Assembly (NCBI RefSeq): GCF_002803065.1
Contig: NZ_NNBL01000009.1
Location: 73,131 to 137,130 of the forward strand
From: Streptomyces sp. CB01635
GTDB taxonomy: Bacteria; Actinomycetota; Actinomycetes; Streptomycetales; Streptomycetaceae
Direction: 5' to 3'
Length of the DNA: 64,000 nucleotides
Shown here: positions 9,521 to 17,087 of the stretch, piece by piece
How positions within the stretch are numbered: the stretch's first letter is position 1
How the letters are laid out: every line of letters begins with the position of its first letter
The notes under the pieces: generated by a model
Database searches by the model: none
Told to the model about the DNA's origin: nothing
The model's input: only the letters and a program-made list of their open reading frames with translations
Program-made: the position numbers and the translations under genes

Positions 9521-10190
9521 GAGCCCGGGCATCGGGATGGAAACGATCCCCTCAGGGGGATCGTCAGGGCCTTCGGGGACTTCGAGGACCGCGGGCCGTT
9601 CGACCAGCCGAGCATGCAGGAGCTGTTCGAGCGGCACATCAGCCACGCCAACATCATGTTCGCCTTGACCGCCCTCGCGATCGCGCAGTGGTACAACGCC
9701 GTGCAGGAGGCGGCGCTCGCGCGGCCGCTGGGCATCCCGTTCACCATCTCCAGCGACCCGCGGCACTCCTTCACCGACAATCCGGCGACCGCACTGATGG
9801 CAGGGCCCCTTCGCGCAGTGGCCCGAGCCGCTGGGCCTGGCCGCCATCGGGTCGGAGGAGCTGGTGGAGCGGTTCGCCGATCTCACCCGTCGCGCGGACG
9901 TGGCGGTCGGCATCCGCGGCGCCCTGCACCCGCAGATCGACCTGGCCGCCGAGCCCCGCTGGGCGCGGCAGGCGCACACCTTCGGCGAAGACTCCGGCCT
10001 GACGGCCCGGCTCGGGGCCGCCTACGTCCGCGGCCTGCAGGGAGAGAAGTCGGGGAAGGAGTCGGTCTCGGCGATGGCCAAGCACTTCCCCGGCGGCGGG
10101 CCGCAACTGGACGGCGAGGACCCGCACTTCTCCTACGGCCGCGAACAGGTCAACCCGGGCGACCGCTTCGACCTGCGGCGAGCAGTCGGG
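9508..10190 (+). pseudogene. GH3 beta-glucosidase remnant, frameshifted and truncated
   Basis: The segment reads GTLMSSPGIGMETI in one frame and FDQPSMQELFERHISHANIM through IPFTISSDPRHSFTDNPAT in a second. It then shifts near 9806 to FAQWPEPLGLAAIGSEELVE, ADVAVGIRGALHPQIDLA and EPRWARQAHTFGEDSGLTAR, followed by VSAMAKHFPGGGPQLDGEDP. These are blocks of the N-terminal catalytic domain of a GH3 exo-beta-glucosidase. The protein stops making sense after GREQVNPGDRFDL, before the SDW nucleophile, so roughly half the catalytic domain and the C-terminal domain are missing. At least two frameshifts and two truncations make it non-functional. It lies just left of the regulated carbohydrate genes and is probably a lost member of that cluster. 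Confidence 0.75.
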
Positions 10191-10265
10191 GTGCTGCACG
10201 AAGGCGTTGCCGAATTCGGCCCCCTGCGTGACATGCGTGGCGCTCCTTCGCCTCACCCGATCACC

Positions 10266-10297
10266 AAAACCATACAGTGAATGGTTTTTGGTTGCAA
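10266..10297 (-). promoter_or_regulatory. Leftward promoter with inverted-repeat operator
   Basis: The inverted repeat AAAACC-N11-GGTTTT is at 10266-10288. Read on the minus strand, TTGCAA (10297-10292), a 17-bp spacer and TATGGT (10274-10269) form a sigma70-like promoter with the repeat overlapping spacer and -10. No intact leftward gene follows, so the promoter looks orphaned. Confidence 0.55.
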
Positions 10298-10381
10298 GGG
10301 GTGGGCTTCGGGCGGCCGCGACGCGAGACGGGCTTGCCACTGCTTCGCCGCTTGGCGCGTTGACGTTCTTCGGTTGGCGCA

Positions 10382-10413
10382 TTGACGTTCAGAAACCGAT
10401 CACAATATGGTTT
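10382..10413 (+). promoter_or_regulatory. Promoter of the ABC binding-protein gene with operator in the spacer
   Basis: TTGACG (10382-10387), an 18-bp spacer and TATGGT (10406-10411) lie about 100 bp upstream of the binding-protein start. The repeat AAACC-N11-GGTTT occupies 10393-10413, where a bound repressor would block polymerase. The same arrangement recurs at 19560. A direct repeat of TTGACGTTC (first copy near 10360) precedes it. Confidence 0.7.
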
Positions 10414-10515
10414 TCGAGCGCTGAAGAGCCTGGCGGTAGAGCGTGCCGTCCGGCTGCCGCATGACACCTTGCCGGGAGACGTCTGCCGCCCGGCCCTCCA
10501 GACGGAGAGAACCGC

Positions 10516-12054
10516 ATGAGGATTTCCGCCCGCATAGGGGCATTGACGGCTGGTGCCACGGCTCTGTCCCTGGTACTCACGGGCTGTGGCACGGACGGCG
10601 GTTCCGCCACAGCCGGCACGGCGGAACTCGACATCGCCACACTCACGAACACCCAGAGCCTGGACCCGGCGACCGCGCTCGGCAGCGCCCTGCCGTACTT
10701 CCAGGCGGTCTACGACACCCTCATCAAGCGGGCCCCCGACGGCACGTACAAGCCGATGCTCGCCACGAAGTGGACGTACGACAAGAGCCGCACGCAGCTC
10801 TCGCTCACCCTGCGGCAGGGAGTGAAGTTCAGCGACGGGACCGCCTTCGACGCCCAGGCGGTCAAGGCCAACCTGGAGCACTTCAAGGGCGGCGGAGGCG
10901 GCGGGGCCAAGTACCTCGCCGCGCTCAAGAACGTCAAGGTGGCCGACGCGACGCACGTCACGCTGGAGCTGACGAGCCCTGACCCGGGAATGCTCTTCTA
11001 CCTGAGCGACGCGGCCGGCCTGATGGCGAGCCCGAAGAAGCTGGCCGGCGGCTCCCTCAAGACGAAGCCGGTCGGAACCGGCCCCTACACCCTCGACAAG
11101 GCCAAGACGGCGATCGGCTCCAAGTACGTCTTCGACCGCAAGAAGGACTACTGGGGCGAGGAACTCCCGTACAAGACCCTGACGATCAGCGTCTTCGACA
11201 ACGAGACGGCCGTCGTCAACGGCCTCAAGACGGGCCAGCTCGACAGCGCTGTCCTCCAGGACGCCAATCAGCAGGCGTCCATCGAGCCCGACACGAACCT
11301 CACCAAGTCCAAGCACAGTTTCGACTTCCAGGGGCTTCTGCTCTTCGACCGCGGGGGCGTGCGGACACCGCAGCTGAAGGACGCGAGGGTGCGGCAGGCG
11401 CTCAACTACGCCCTGGACCGCGAGACGATGCTCGAGAAGATCCGCGGCGGCCGTGGCGAGATCACGGACCAGGTCTTCGGTCCCGAGACGAAGGCGTACG
11501 ACAAGAGCCTGGACTCCTATTACCCCCACGACCCCGCCAAGGCCAAGAAGCTGCTCGCGCAGGCCGGTTACGCGCAGGGCTTCACACTGAAGCTGCCGCG
11601 TATGTCCGCCATCGTCAACGACGCCTTGGCGTCGTCGATCGAGGCCGACTTCAAGGCCGTGGGCGTCAAGGTCAAGTGGGACCAGCTCGACGGCGCCACC
11701 GCCCTGCAGAAGATCTTCCGGGAGAAGGCCTACTCCGGCATGGTCATGAACATCGGCCAGTCCTCCATCGACTGGGTGACCATGAACGACCTCGTGGTGC
11801 CGGGGGCGTTCAACCCCTTCGCCACCAGCGACCCGACCGTGAAGAAGCTGCTTCCGCAGGTCCAGGTGGCCAGTGGTACCAAGGCCGGTGACGACGCGTC
11901 GCGCGCGCTCAACAAGCACTTGGTCGAGGAGGGCTGGTTCGCCCCCTTCTACCGGGCGTCCTTCCTGCTGGTGTCGAGCAAGGACGTGAAGGTCGTGCCG
12001 CAGTCCGGGATGGCCGTGCCCTCGATCTACAACTACACGCCCGCCAAGTCCTGA
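10516..12054 (+). CDS. ABC transporter substrate-binding lipoprotein, family 5 (peptide/oligosaccharide type)
   Basis: A 512-residue exported lipoprotein. The ATG at 10516 follows GGAGAG. The signal peptide ends in the lipobox LTGC with Cys24 as the lipidation site. The mature part has SBP_bac_5 features: TLTNTQSLDPATALGSALPY, LRQGVKFSDGTAFDAQAVKA and the KARQAL-like block DARVRQALNYALDRETML. Family 5 proteins bind peptides, nickel or, in several bacteria, oligosaccharides such as cellobiose. GH20, GH1 and GH3 neighbours and the shared promoter-operator favour an oligosaccharide ligand (inference). No permease is adjacent; the Dpp-like permease operon at 21591 lacks its own binding protein and is the likely partner. 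Confidence 0.85.
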   Translation: MRISARIGALTAGATALSLVLTGCGTDGGSATAGTAELDIATLTNTQSLDPATALGSALPYFQAVYDTLIKRAPDGTYKPMLATKWTYDKSRTQLSLTLRQGVKFSDGTAFDAQAVKANLEHFKGGGGGGAKYLAALKNVKVADATHVTLELTSPDPGMLFYLSDAAGLMASPKKLAGGSLKTKPVGTGPYTLDKAKTAIGSKYVFDRKKDYWGEELPYKTLTISVFDNETAVVNGLKTGQLDSAVLQDANQQASIEPDTNLTKSKHSFDFQGLLLFDRGGVRTPQLKDARVRQALNYALDRETMLEKIRGGRGEITDQVFGPETKAYDKSLDSYYPHDPAKAKKLLAQAGYAQGFTLKLPRMSAIVNDALASSIEADFKAVGVKVKWDQLDGATALQKIFREKAYSGMVMNIGQSSIDWVTMNDLVVPGAFNPFATSDPTVKKLLPQVQVASGTKAGDDASRALNKHLVEEGWFAPFYRASFLLVSSKDVKVVPQSGMAVPSIYNYTPAKS

Positions 12055-12105
12055 ACCGAACGGCAGCCGGATAGTTCAGACGGTTGGGACAGTTCAGACA
12101 GCAAA

Positions 12106-12142
12106 GGGGCGCCTCCACCGCAGTCCGCGGTGGAGGCGCCCC
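12106..12142. terminator. Strong hairpin terminator between convergent genes
   Basis: A perfect 16-bp stem, GGGGCGCCTCCACCGC, pairs with its complement around a 5-base loop. It lies 52 bp after the binding-protein stop and 14 bp beyond the GH20 stop on the other strand, so it can serve both transcripts. There is no long T run, as usual for high-GC actinomycetes. Confidence 0.8.
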
Positions 12143-12155
12143 CTGTTATGCGCGA

Positions 12156-13763
12156 TCACGCCCAGGGCACGTCATCGGCGGCGAAGTGGACGAGCCCGCG
12201 ATCGCGCCAGAGCAGCGCGTGCCGGGCGATGCGCTCGCGGTACTCGGCCCACAGAGGAGGCCGGCCCGACCAGGCCGTCTCGGCGACCGAGCCGAGCCGC
12301 GGCAGGAGCAGCGTCGTGAGGTCGTCGATGCCCTGCAGGGTCTCGCCGAACAGGGTCGCCTCGACACCCGCGACGGACTCGTCGGGGATGCCGTGCGAGG
12401 CGGGGTCCCAGGAAGCCGTGTGCCGGACGTCGCGCGGGCGGTAGTGGGGGAAGCCGAGGCGAGCGGCGACCTCCGCCTGGCCGGGAGGCGTCACCTCGGG
12501 TGCGTAACGCCGGTCGAGGTACAGGTGGGACTGCGGGGAGAGCAGCAGTCGGCCGCCGCCCGCGAGGACGCGCTCGACGTCGTGGTCGGACGGGGCGAAG
12601 AAGGACTTGAGCGCCGCGGCGATCTCCATCGTCATGCCGGACGCGGTCAGTTCGGGCCGGGCGGCGAGTTCCTCGGCGGAGCCGGGCAGATCCATCATCG
12701 GCACGTCGACCCAGAACTGTGCGATGTCCTGAGGTCCGGCGCCGGCCCGGGACGACTCCTGCCACGCCACCGGTCGCTTGCCCAACTTCCTTGTGATGCT
12801 TCGCAGTTCGTCCACCGCGACGTGGAACGCGTCCTCCATGATGCCCACCGCTTCGTCGCACCCGATGTGCACGAACGGGCCGTCCGTGAGGGCGCACACG
12901 TCGGCGAGAACGGCGGACACCGCGGTGTGCGTGGCCGCGTCGGCGAGGTCGAGCGGGGGCACGAAGGGGAAGCGGTCCGCCAGCCCTTCGGGGGCGGGCG
13001 CGGGCGGGAGGTCCGGCAGTGCGGCCCGCAGGGCGGCGCAGTGCCCCGGAAGGTCGATCTCGGGGACGATCGTGACGAAGTGCCGCGCCGCGTACGACTG
13101 GAGATCCCGGTACTCGTCCGCCGAGTAGAAGGCCGCCGGTCCGGAGGCGGCCTGACCGGCCGTCAGCGCGGGGAGCGACGGCACTTCGATGCGCCAGCCC
13201 TCGTTGTCGGTGAGGTGCAGGTGCAGCACGTTCAGCTTGTAGAGCGCGGCGAGATCGATGACCCGGCGCACCTCGTCCGGAGTGATGAAGCTCCGCGCGG
13301 GGTCGATCATCAGGCCGCGCCACGCGTAGTGGGGCGCGTCCCGCAGCTGCAGGGCTTCGATCGTGCCGTCGGGCGGTGTCGTCAGGAGCAGTTGGGCCGC
13401 GCTGGTCGCCGCGCGGAAGACACCTTCGGGCGTGCGTGACCGGCAGGTGATGCCGTCGGCCCCGGCCGTCAGGGCGTAGGCCTCGTCGGCCGGCTCCGCG
13501 GTCCCGGTCGGTGCGACGCCGACGGTCGTGCCGAGCGGAACACCGGTCGCATCGAGCGTCAGGACGATCTCGCTGCCGTGGTCCTGCGGGTCGCCTTCGG
13601 GCAGGAGCCGCATGCCGAGGTGCGGTGCCAGCAGCGCCCGTACGGTGTCCGCGACCTCGCTCAAGGAGCGGTCGGCCCGGATGCGCCAGGGCCCTGCGGC
13701 CGCAAGTGAACCGGCGCCGCCCTGGGCGGCTTGCTCGGTCGGGCTGGGGATGACGGCGTTCAT
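12156..13763 (-). CDS. GH20 beta-N-acetylhexosaminidase
   Basis: A 535-residue glycosidase releasing terminal GlcNAc or GalNAc. The ATG at 13763 is chosen because GGAGG lies just upstream on the minus strand; longer frames lack support. The N-terminal part is a GH20b-like domain, followed by the catalytic barrel: WRGLMIDPARSFITPDEVRR, LNVLHLHLTDNEGWRIE and the catalytic Asp-Glu pair in FVHIGCDEAVGI at about residues 300-301. The usual HIGGDE is HIGCDE here. WSGRPPLWAEY near the C-terminus supplies a substrate-stacking Trp region. No signal peptide is evident, so it should act in the cytosol on imported chitooligosaccharide- or glycan-derived sugars. The operator at 13917-13941 lies in the shared upstream region with GH1. 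Confidence 0.88.
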   Translation of the reverse strand: MNAVIPSPTEQAAQGGAGSLAAAGPWRIRADRSLSEVADTVRALLAPHLGMRLLPEGDPQDHGSEIVLTLDATGVPLGTTVGVAPTGTAEPADEAYALTAGADGITCRSRTPEGVFRAATSAAQLLLTTPPDGTIEALQLRDAPHYAWRGLMIDPARSFITPDEVRRVIDLAALYKLNVLHLHLTDNEGWRIEVPSLPALTAGQAASGPAAFYSADEYRDLQSYAARHFVTIVPEIDLPGHCAALRAALPDLPPAPAPEGLADRFPFVPPLDLADAATHTAVSAVLADVCALTDGPFVHIGCDEAVGIMEDAFHVAVDELRSITRKLGKRPVAWQESSRAGAGPQDIAQFWVDVPMMDLPGSAEELAARPELTASGMTMEIAAALKSFFAPSDHDVERVLAGGGRLLLSPQSHLYLDRRYAPEVTPPGQAEVAARLGFPHYRPRDVRHTASWDPASHGIPDESVAGVEATLFGETLQGIDDLTTLLLPRLGSVAETAWSGRPPLWAEYRERIARHALLWRDRGLVHFAADDVPWA

Positions 13764-13916
13764 ACAGTCCTCCACCGGCGGCTCGGTACGCCCGGGGTCC
13801 GGTCGCCGGATCGTCAGGTACGGCGATACAGCGCCCCCGGGCGATCGGGCCGGCCGGGCTGCGCGTTCGTCCCGGCGCCACTTCCTCTCCGACCAGCCCC
13901 ACCTGTACGCTAACAC

Positions 13917-13941
13917 GAAAACCGATCAACGAACGCTTTTC
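13917..13941. promoter_or_regulatory. Operator-like inverted repeat between divergent GH20 and GH1 genes
   Basis: GAAAACC-N11-GCTTTTC matches the locus operator with one mismatch in the second arm. It ends 12 bp before the GH1 start and about 150 bp from the GH20 start. No clear -35/-10 pair overlaps it in either direction, unlike the other four copies. Confidence 0.6.
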
Positions 13942-13953
13942 AGGGGTGGCCGT

Positions 13954-15204
13954 ATGACGTCCTCAGCGCAGTCCGAACTCGTCCTGCCGGATGGCTTCCT
14001 GATGGGTGCGGCCACCTCCGCCCACCAGGTCGAGGGCAACAACACGGGGAGCGACTGGTGGGCCTTCGAGAACCGGCCGGACACCTTCGTGAGCGAGCCG
14101 AGCGGGGACGCCGCCGACAGTTTTCACCGCTGGCCCGAGGACATGGATCTCCTGCGTGAACTCGGCTTCAACTCCTACCGGTTCAGCATCGAGTGGGCGC
14201 GCATCGAGCCGGTGCAGGGGCGCGTCTCGCGCGCCGCCCTCGCGCACTACCGGGACATGGTCCGCGGGGCGATCGAGCGCGGTCTCACCCCGGTCGTGAC
14301 CCTGCACCACTTCACCTGTCCCCAGTGGTTCCACGCGCGCGGCGGCTGGGCGGCGCCGGACTCCGCGGACGTGTTCGCGCAGTACACCCGGACGGCGCTC
14401 GAGGTCCTGCGGGCCGGGGTGAAGTACGTGGCCACGATCAACGAGCCCAACATGGTGGCCCTGATGACCGCCCTGTACCGGCGCGCCGCCGAAAAGGGCG
14501 CGGGCGACGCGGGCGCCGCGGCGGGCTTCGCCTCCGTCGAGCCGGCCACGGACGTCACCCAGGCCCTCATCCGCGCCCACCACGCCGCGACCGAGGTCCT
14601 GCACGAAGCCGGTCTGGGGCTGCAGGTCGGCTGGACCGTCGCCAACCAGGTGTACCAGGCCGAACCGGGTGCCGAGGACGTCGCGGCGGCCTACGCGTTC
14701 CCGCGTGAGGACGTGTTCCTGGAGGCCGCGCGTGGCGACGACTGGATCGGCGTGCAGGCCTACACGCGCCACCTCATCGGCGTGGACGGGCCGCTGCCCG
14801 TCCCCCAGGGCGCCGAGACGACGCTGACCGGCTGGGAGTGGTACCCCGAGGCGCTGGGTGAGGCCGTGCGGCACACCGTCGACGTGGTCGGCCCCGGCGT
14901 ACCCGTCATGGTCACGGAGAACGGCATCGCGACCGGCGACGACGAGCGCCGCATCGACTACACCACCCGCGCTCTGGAGAGCCTCGCGGCGGTCATGGCC
15001 GACGGCATCGACGTACGCGGGTACCTCCACTGGAGCGCCCTCGACAACTACGAATGGGGCACCTTCCGGCCGACGTTCGGGCTGATCGCGGTCGACCCGG
15101 ACACCTTCGCCCGCACCCCCAAGGAGTCGGCCCGCCGGCTCGGCGCGCTCGCCCGCTCGGGCCGCATCCCGCACGCCCCGGCCGCCGCGCTCAGCGCACG
15201 CTAG
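13954..15204 (+). CDS. GH1 beta-glucosidase
   Basis: A 416-residue cytoplasmic glycosidase cleaving beta-linked disaccharides such as cellobiose. The ATG at 13954 follows AGGGGTGG. GH1 hallmarks are FLMGAATSAHQVEGNN at the N-terminus, YRFSIEWARIEPVQG, the acid/base Glu in ATINEPN (about residue 165), the nucleophile Glu in VTENGIAT (about residue 322), and LHWSALDNYEWGTF near the end, which shapes the glycone site. At 416 residues it is slightly shorter than the typical 440-480. It is followed 10 bp later by a TetR gene, so the two are probably co-transcribed and co-regulated through the operator at 13917-13941. Confidence 0.92.
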   Translation: MTSSAQSELVLPDGFLMGAATSAHQVEGNNTGSDWWAFENRPDTFVSEPSGDAADSFHRWPEDMDLLRELGFNSYRFSIEWARIEPVQGRVSRAALAHYRDMVRGAIERGLTPVVTLHHFTCPQWFHARGGWAAPDSADVFAQYTRTALEVLRAGVKYVATINEPNMVALMTALYRRAAEKGAGDAGAAAGFASVEPATDVTQALIRAHHAATEVLHEAGLGLQVGWTVANQVYQAEPGAEDVAAAYAFPREDVFLEAARGDDWIGVQAYTRHLIGVDGPLPVPQGAETTLTGWEWYPEALGEAVRHTVDVVGPGVPVMVTENGIATGDDERRIDYTTRALESLAAVMADGIDVRGYLHWSALDNYEWGTFRPTFGLIAVDPDTFARTPKESARRLGALARSGRIPHAPAAALSAR

Positions 15205-15214
15205 GCTGGCTGAC

Positions 15215-15796
15215 ATGGCAAAACGGGGCCCGTACGAGAAGGGCGAGGCGAAGCGCGCCGAAATCCTGCACGCGGCACTGGAGATCTTCGCCAGCGAGGG
15301 ATACCGCGGCACGTCGCTGCGGAAGGTGGCGGCCAAGTGCAACCTGAGCCTGCCCGGTCTCATGCACTACTTCGACTCGAAGGAGGACCTGCTGACGCAG
15401 GTCCTGCGGATGCGTGACGAGGAGGCGCGGGTCCGGCACGCGGAGCGGGCGGACCCGAAGAGCTACCGAGAGATCATCCGGGAGGGCGCGAGCACGCCCG
15501 GACTCGTGGAACTGTTCGTGTCCATGGCGGCGGCCGCGAGCGATCCCGGGCATCCGGCGCACGCCCTCTTCGCCGAGCGCTATCCGACGATGCGCGAGCG
15601 CACGGCGGACTATCTGCGCAGGCGGATGGACGAGGGCACGCTCCGCTCGGACATTCCGCCGGAGCGGCTCGCGGTCCTGTTCCTCGCCCTGGCCGACGGA
15701 ATCCAGCTGCAGTGGCTGATCGACCGGTCCACCGACATGGAGCAGCCCATCGACGACGTGATGAGCCTGCTGGAGACGGAGCCGGACAAGGCGTAA
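15215..15796 (+). CDS. TetR family regulator, candidate controller of the carbohydrate locus
   Basis: A 193-residue regulator starting at ATG 15215, ten bases after the GH1 stop. The N-terminal helix-turn-helix reads RAEILHAALEIFASEGYRGT then SLRKVAAKCNLSLPGLMHYF. The C-terminal ligand domain (RLAVLFLALADGIQLQWLID) matches a TetR_C pattern found in streptomycete sugar-linked regulators. Being in the GH1 transcription unit, whose upstream region carries the AAAACC-N11 repeat, it is the best candidate to bind the five operator copies in this locus. This is inference from position; the TetR at 20634-21329 is the alternative. Confidence 0.85.
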   Translation: MAKRGPYEKGEAKRAEILHAALEIFASEGYRGTSLRKVAAKCNLSLPGLMHYFDSKEDLLTQVLRMRDEEARVRHAERADPKSYREIIREGASTPGLVELFVSMAAAASDPGHPAHALFAERYPTMRERTADYLRRRMDEGTLRSDIPPERLAVLFLALADGIQLQWLIDRSTDMEQPIDDVMSLLETEPDKA

Positions 15797-15819
15797 CGGT
15801 TCAGCGCCGCGAGATGTGA

Positions 15820-15855
15820 AGAGGGCCGGAGGCGGTGCACCGTCTCCGGCCCTCT
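15820..15855. terminator. Hairpin terminator between convergent tetR and serine hydrolase genes
   Basis: AGAGGGCCGGAG pairs with CTCCGGCCCTCT around an inner CGG-TGCA-CCG; only one base pair in the stem is mismatched. It lies 23 bp after the tetR stop and 26 bp from the opposing stop. Confidence 0.75.
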
Positions 15856-15881
15856 GTGCGTCGGCGCGTGGCCTCAGCCGT

Positions 15882-17087
15882 TCACCACGAGCCTGCGGCC
15901 AGGCCCGCGGCCCGGTGGATGGCCCGGGTCCACGGACTCCAGCGCGGGTCGGGGCCCCGGGATCCGTCCCACGTCATCTCCGTGCAGGTGTAGCCCACGG
16001 CCAGGCCGCTCTCCGGGTGCGCCATGCCCAGGCGGCCGCCCGCTCCGGCGTGGCCGAAGGAGCCCTCGCCGAGCATCGGCAGTCCGGGGCGCGGGAGTTC
16101 GAAGCCGAGGCCGAAGCGCGCGGGGTGCGTGTGCGCGGGGCGGCGCAGCGGCGCGGGCGCGGGCAGATGGTCGGTGCGGGGTGCCCGTGCCCGCTCCACC
16201 GTGAGCGGCGACAGCAGCCGCACACCGTCGACGTGGCCGATGAGTGCCGCGTAGAGCCGGGCCAGGCCGCGCGCGTTGCCGATGCCGCCTGCCGCGGGGA
16301 TCTCGGCGGCACGGCCCTGCCGGGAGCGCAACGCGGTGGTGACGGCGGTGAGTTCGGCCATGGACGCCAGGATCGAGCGGGCGAGCCGGTCGTCCGGTGT
16401 GAGGCCGACGGAGCGCAGGGCCGCGGTGATCTCTTCGGGCGTGGGCGGCGATCCGGGATGGTGCTGCTGCACGAACCTGTGCTCCTCGTGCGGTGGCAGC
16501 CCGATCCACAGGTCGAGTCCCAGCGGGCCGGCGACCTCGGCGGCGAAGAACGCCCCGACGGTGCTGCCGGTGACCCTGCGCACCACCTCGCCGACCAAGT
16601 GGCCGTAGGTGAGCGGGTGGTAGTGGAAGGCGCTGCCGGGCCGCCACACCGGCCGCGCGTCCGCGAGCCGGGCCACGCACCCGTCCCAGTCGAGCAGATC
16701 GACGGCGGCGGCATCGGCCGGGTCACCGGTGAAGGCCGGCAGCCCCGCGCTGTGGGTGAGGAGATCGGCGACCGTCGTCCCGGCCTTGCCGTTGCGTGCG
16801 AACTCCGGCCAGTAGCGGGAGACGGGGTCTGCGACATCGAGCTCGCCGTTCTGGCTGAGCATCTGGACGCAGACCGCCGCCAAGCCCTTGGTCACGGACA
16901 TCAGCACGCCCACCGACTCCGGCCCGAAGGGACGGGTACCGGCCGGTCCGACGGCCGTCCAGGCATCCACGACCAGACGCCCGCGCCGGTAGACCGAGAG
17001 CTGCGCCGAACCGGGGTCCCGCGCCTGGGCCTCGGCGAACGCGTCGAGCACCGGCTCCCAGCCGGCTGCCGCCTCACCGTCGATCAC
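15882..17087 (-). CDS. Serine hydrolase of the class C beta-lactamase/esterase fold
   Basis: A 401-residue protein of the EstB/LACTB-like penicillin-binding fold. The nucleophile Ser is in SVTKG (about residue 62, S-x-x-K motif). The second motif is YHPLTYGHLVGEVVRRVTG, where the usual Y-x-N is replaced by the Y-rich pattern seen in EstB-type esterases; GHAGAGGRLGMAHP near the C-terminus supplies the third motif. No signal peptide. The GTG start at 17087 overlaps the GH3 stop by GTGA, so it is translationally coupled to GH3. Substrate unknown; an esterase that deacylates an imported glycoside is a possibility (inference). Confidence 0.82.
   Translation of the reverse strand: MIDGEAAAGWEPVLDAFAEAQARDPGSAQLSVYRRGRLVVDAWTAVGPAGTRPFGPESVGVLMSVTKGLAAVCVQMLSQNGELDVADPVSRYWPEFARNGKAGTTVADLLTHSAGLPAFTGDPADAAAVDLLDWDGCVARLADARPVWRPGSAFHYHPLTYGHLVGEVVRRVTGSTVGAFFAAEVAGPLGLDLWIGLPPHEEHRFVQQHHPGSPPTPEEITAALRSVGLTPDDRLARSILASMAELTAVTTALRSRQGRAAEIPAAGGIGNARGLARLYAALIGHVDGVRLLSPLTVERARAPRTDHLPAPAPLRRPAHTHPARFGLGFELPRPGLPMLGEGSFGHAGAGGRLGMAHPESGLAVGYTCTEMTWDGSRGPDPRWSPWTRAIHRAAGLAAGSW

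Noticed and set aside
12084-13439. Plus frame opposite GH20
   Set aside because: No family signature; GH20 on the minus strand has the catalytic Asp-Glu pair and a proper start site.
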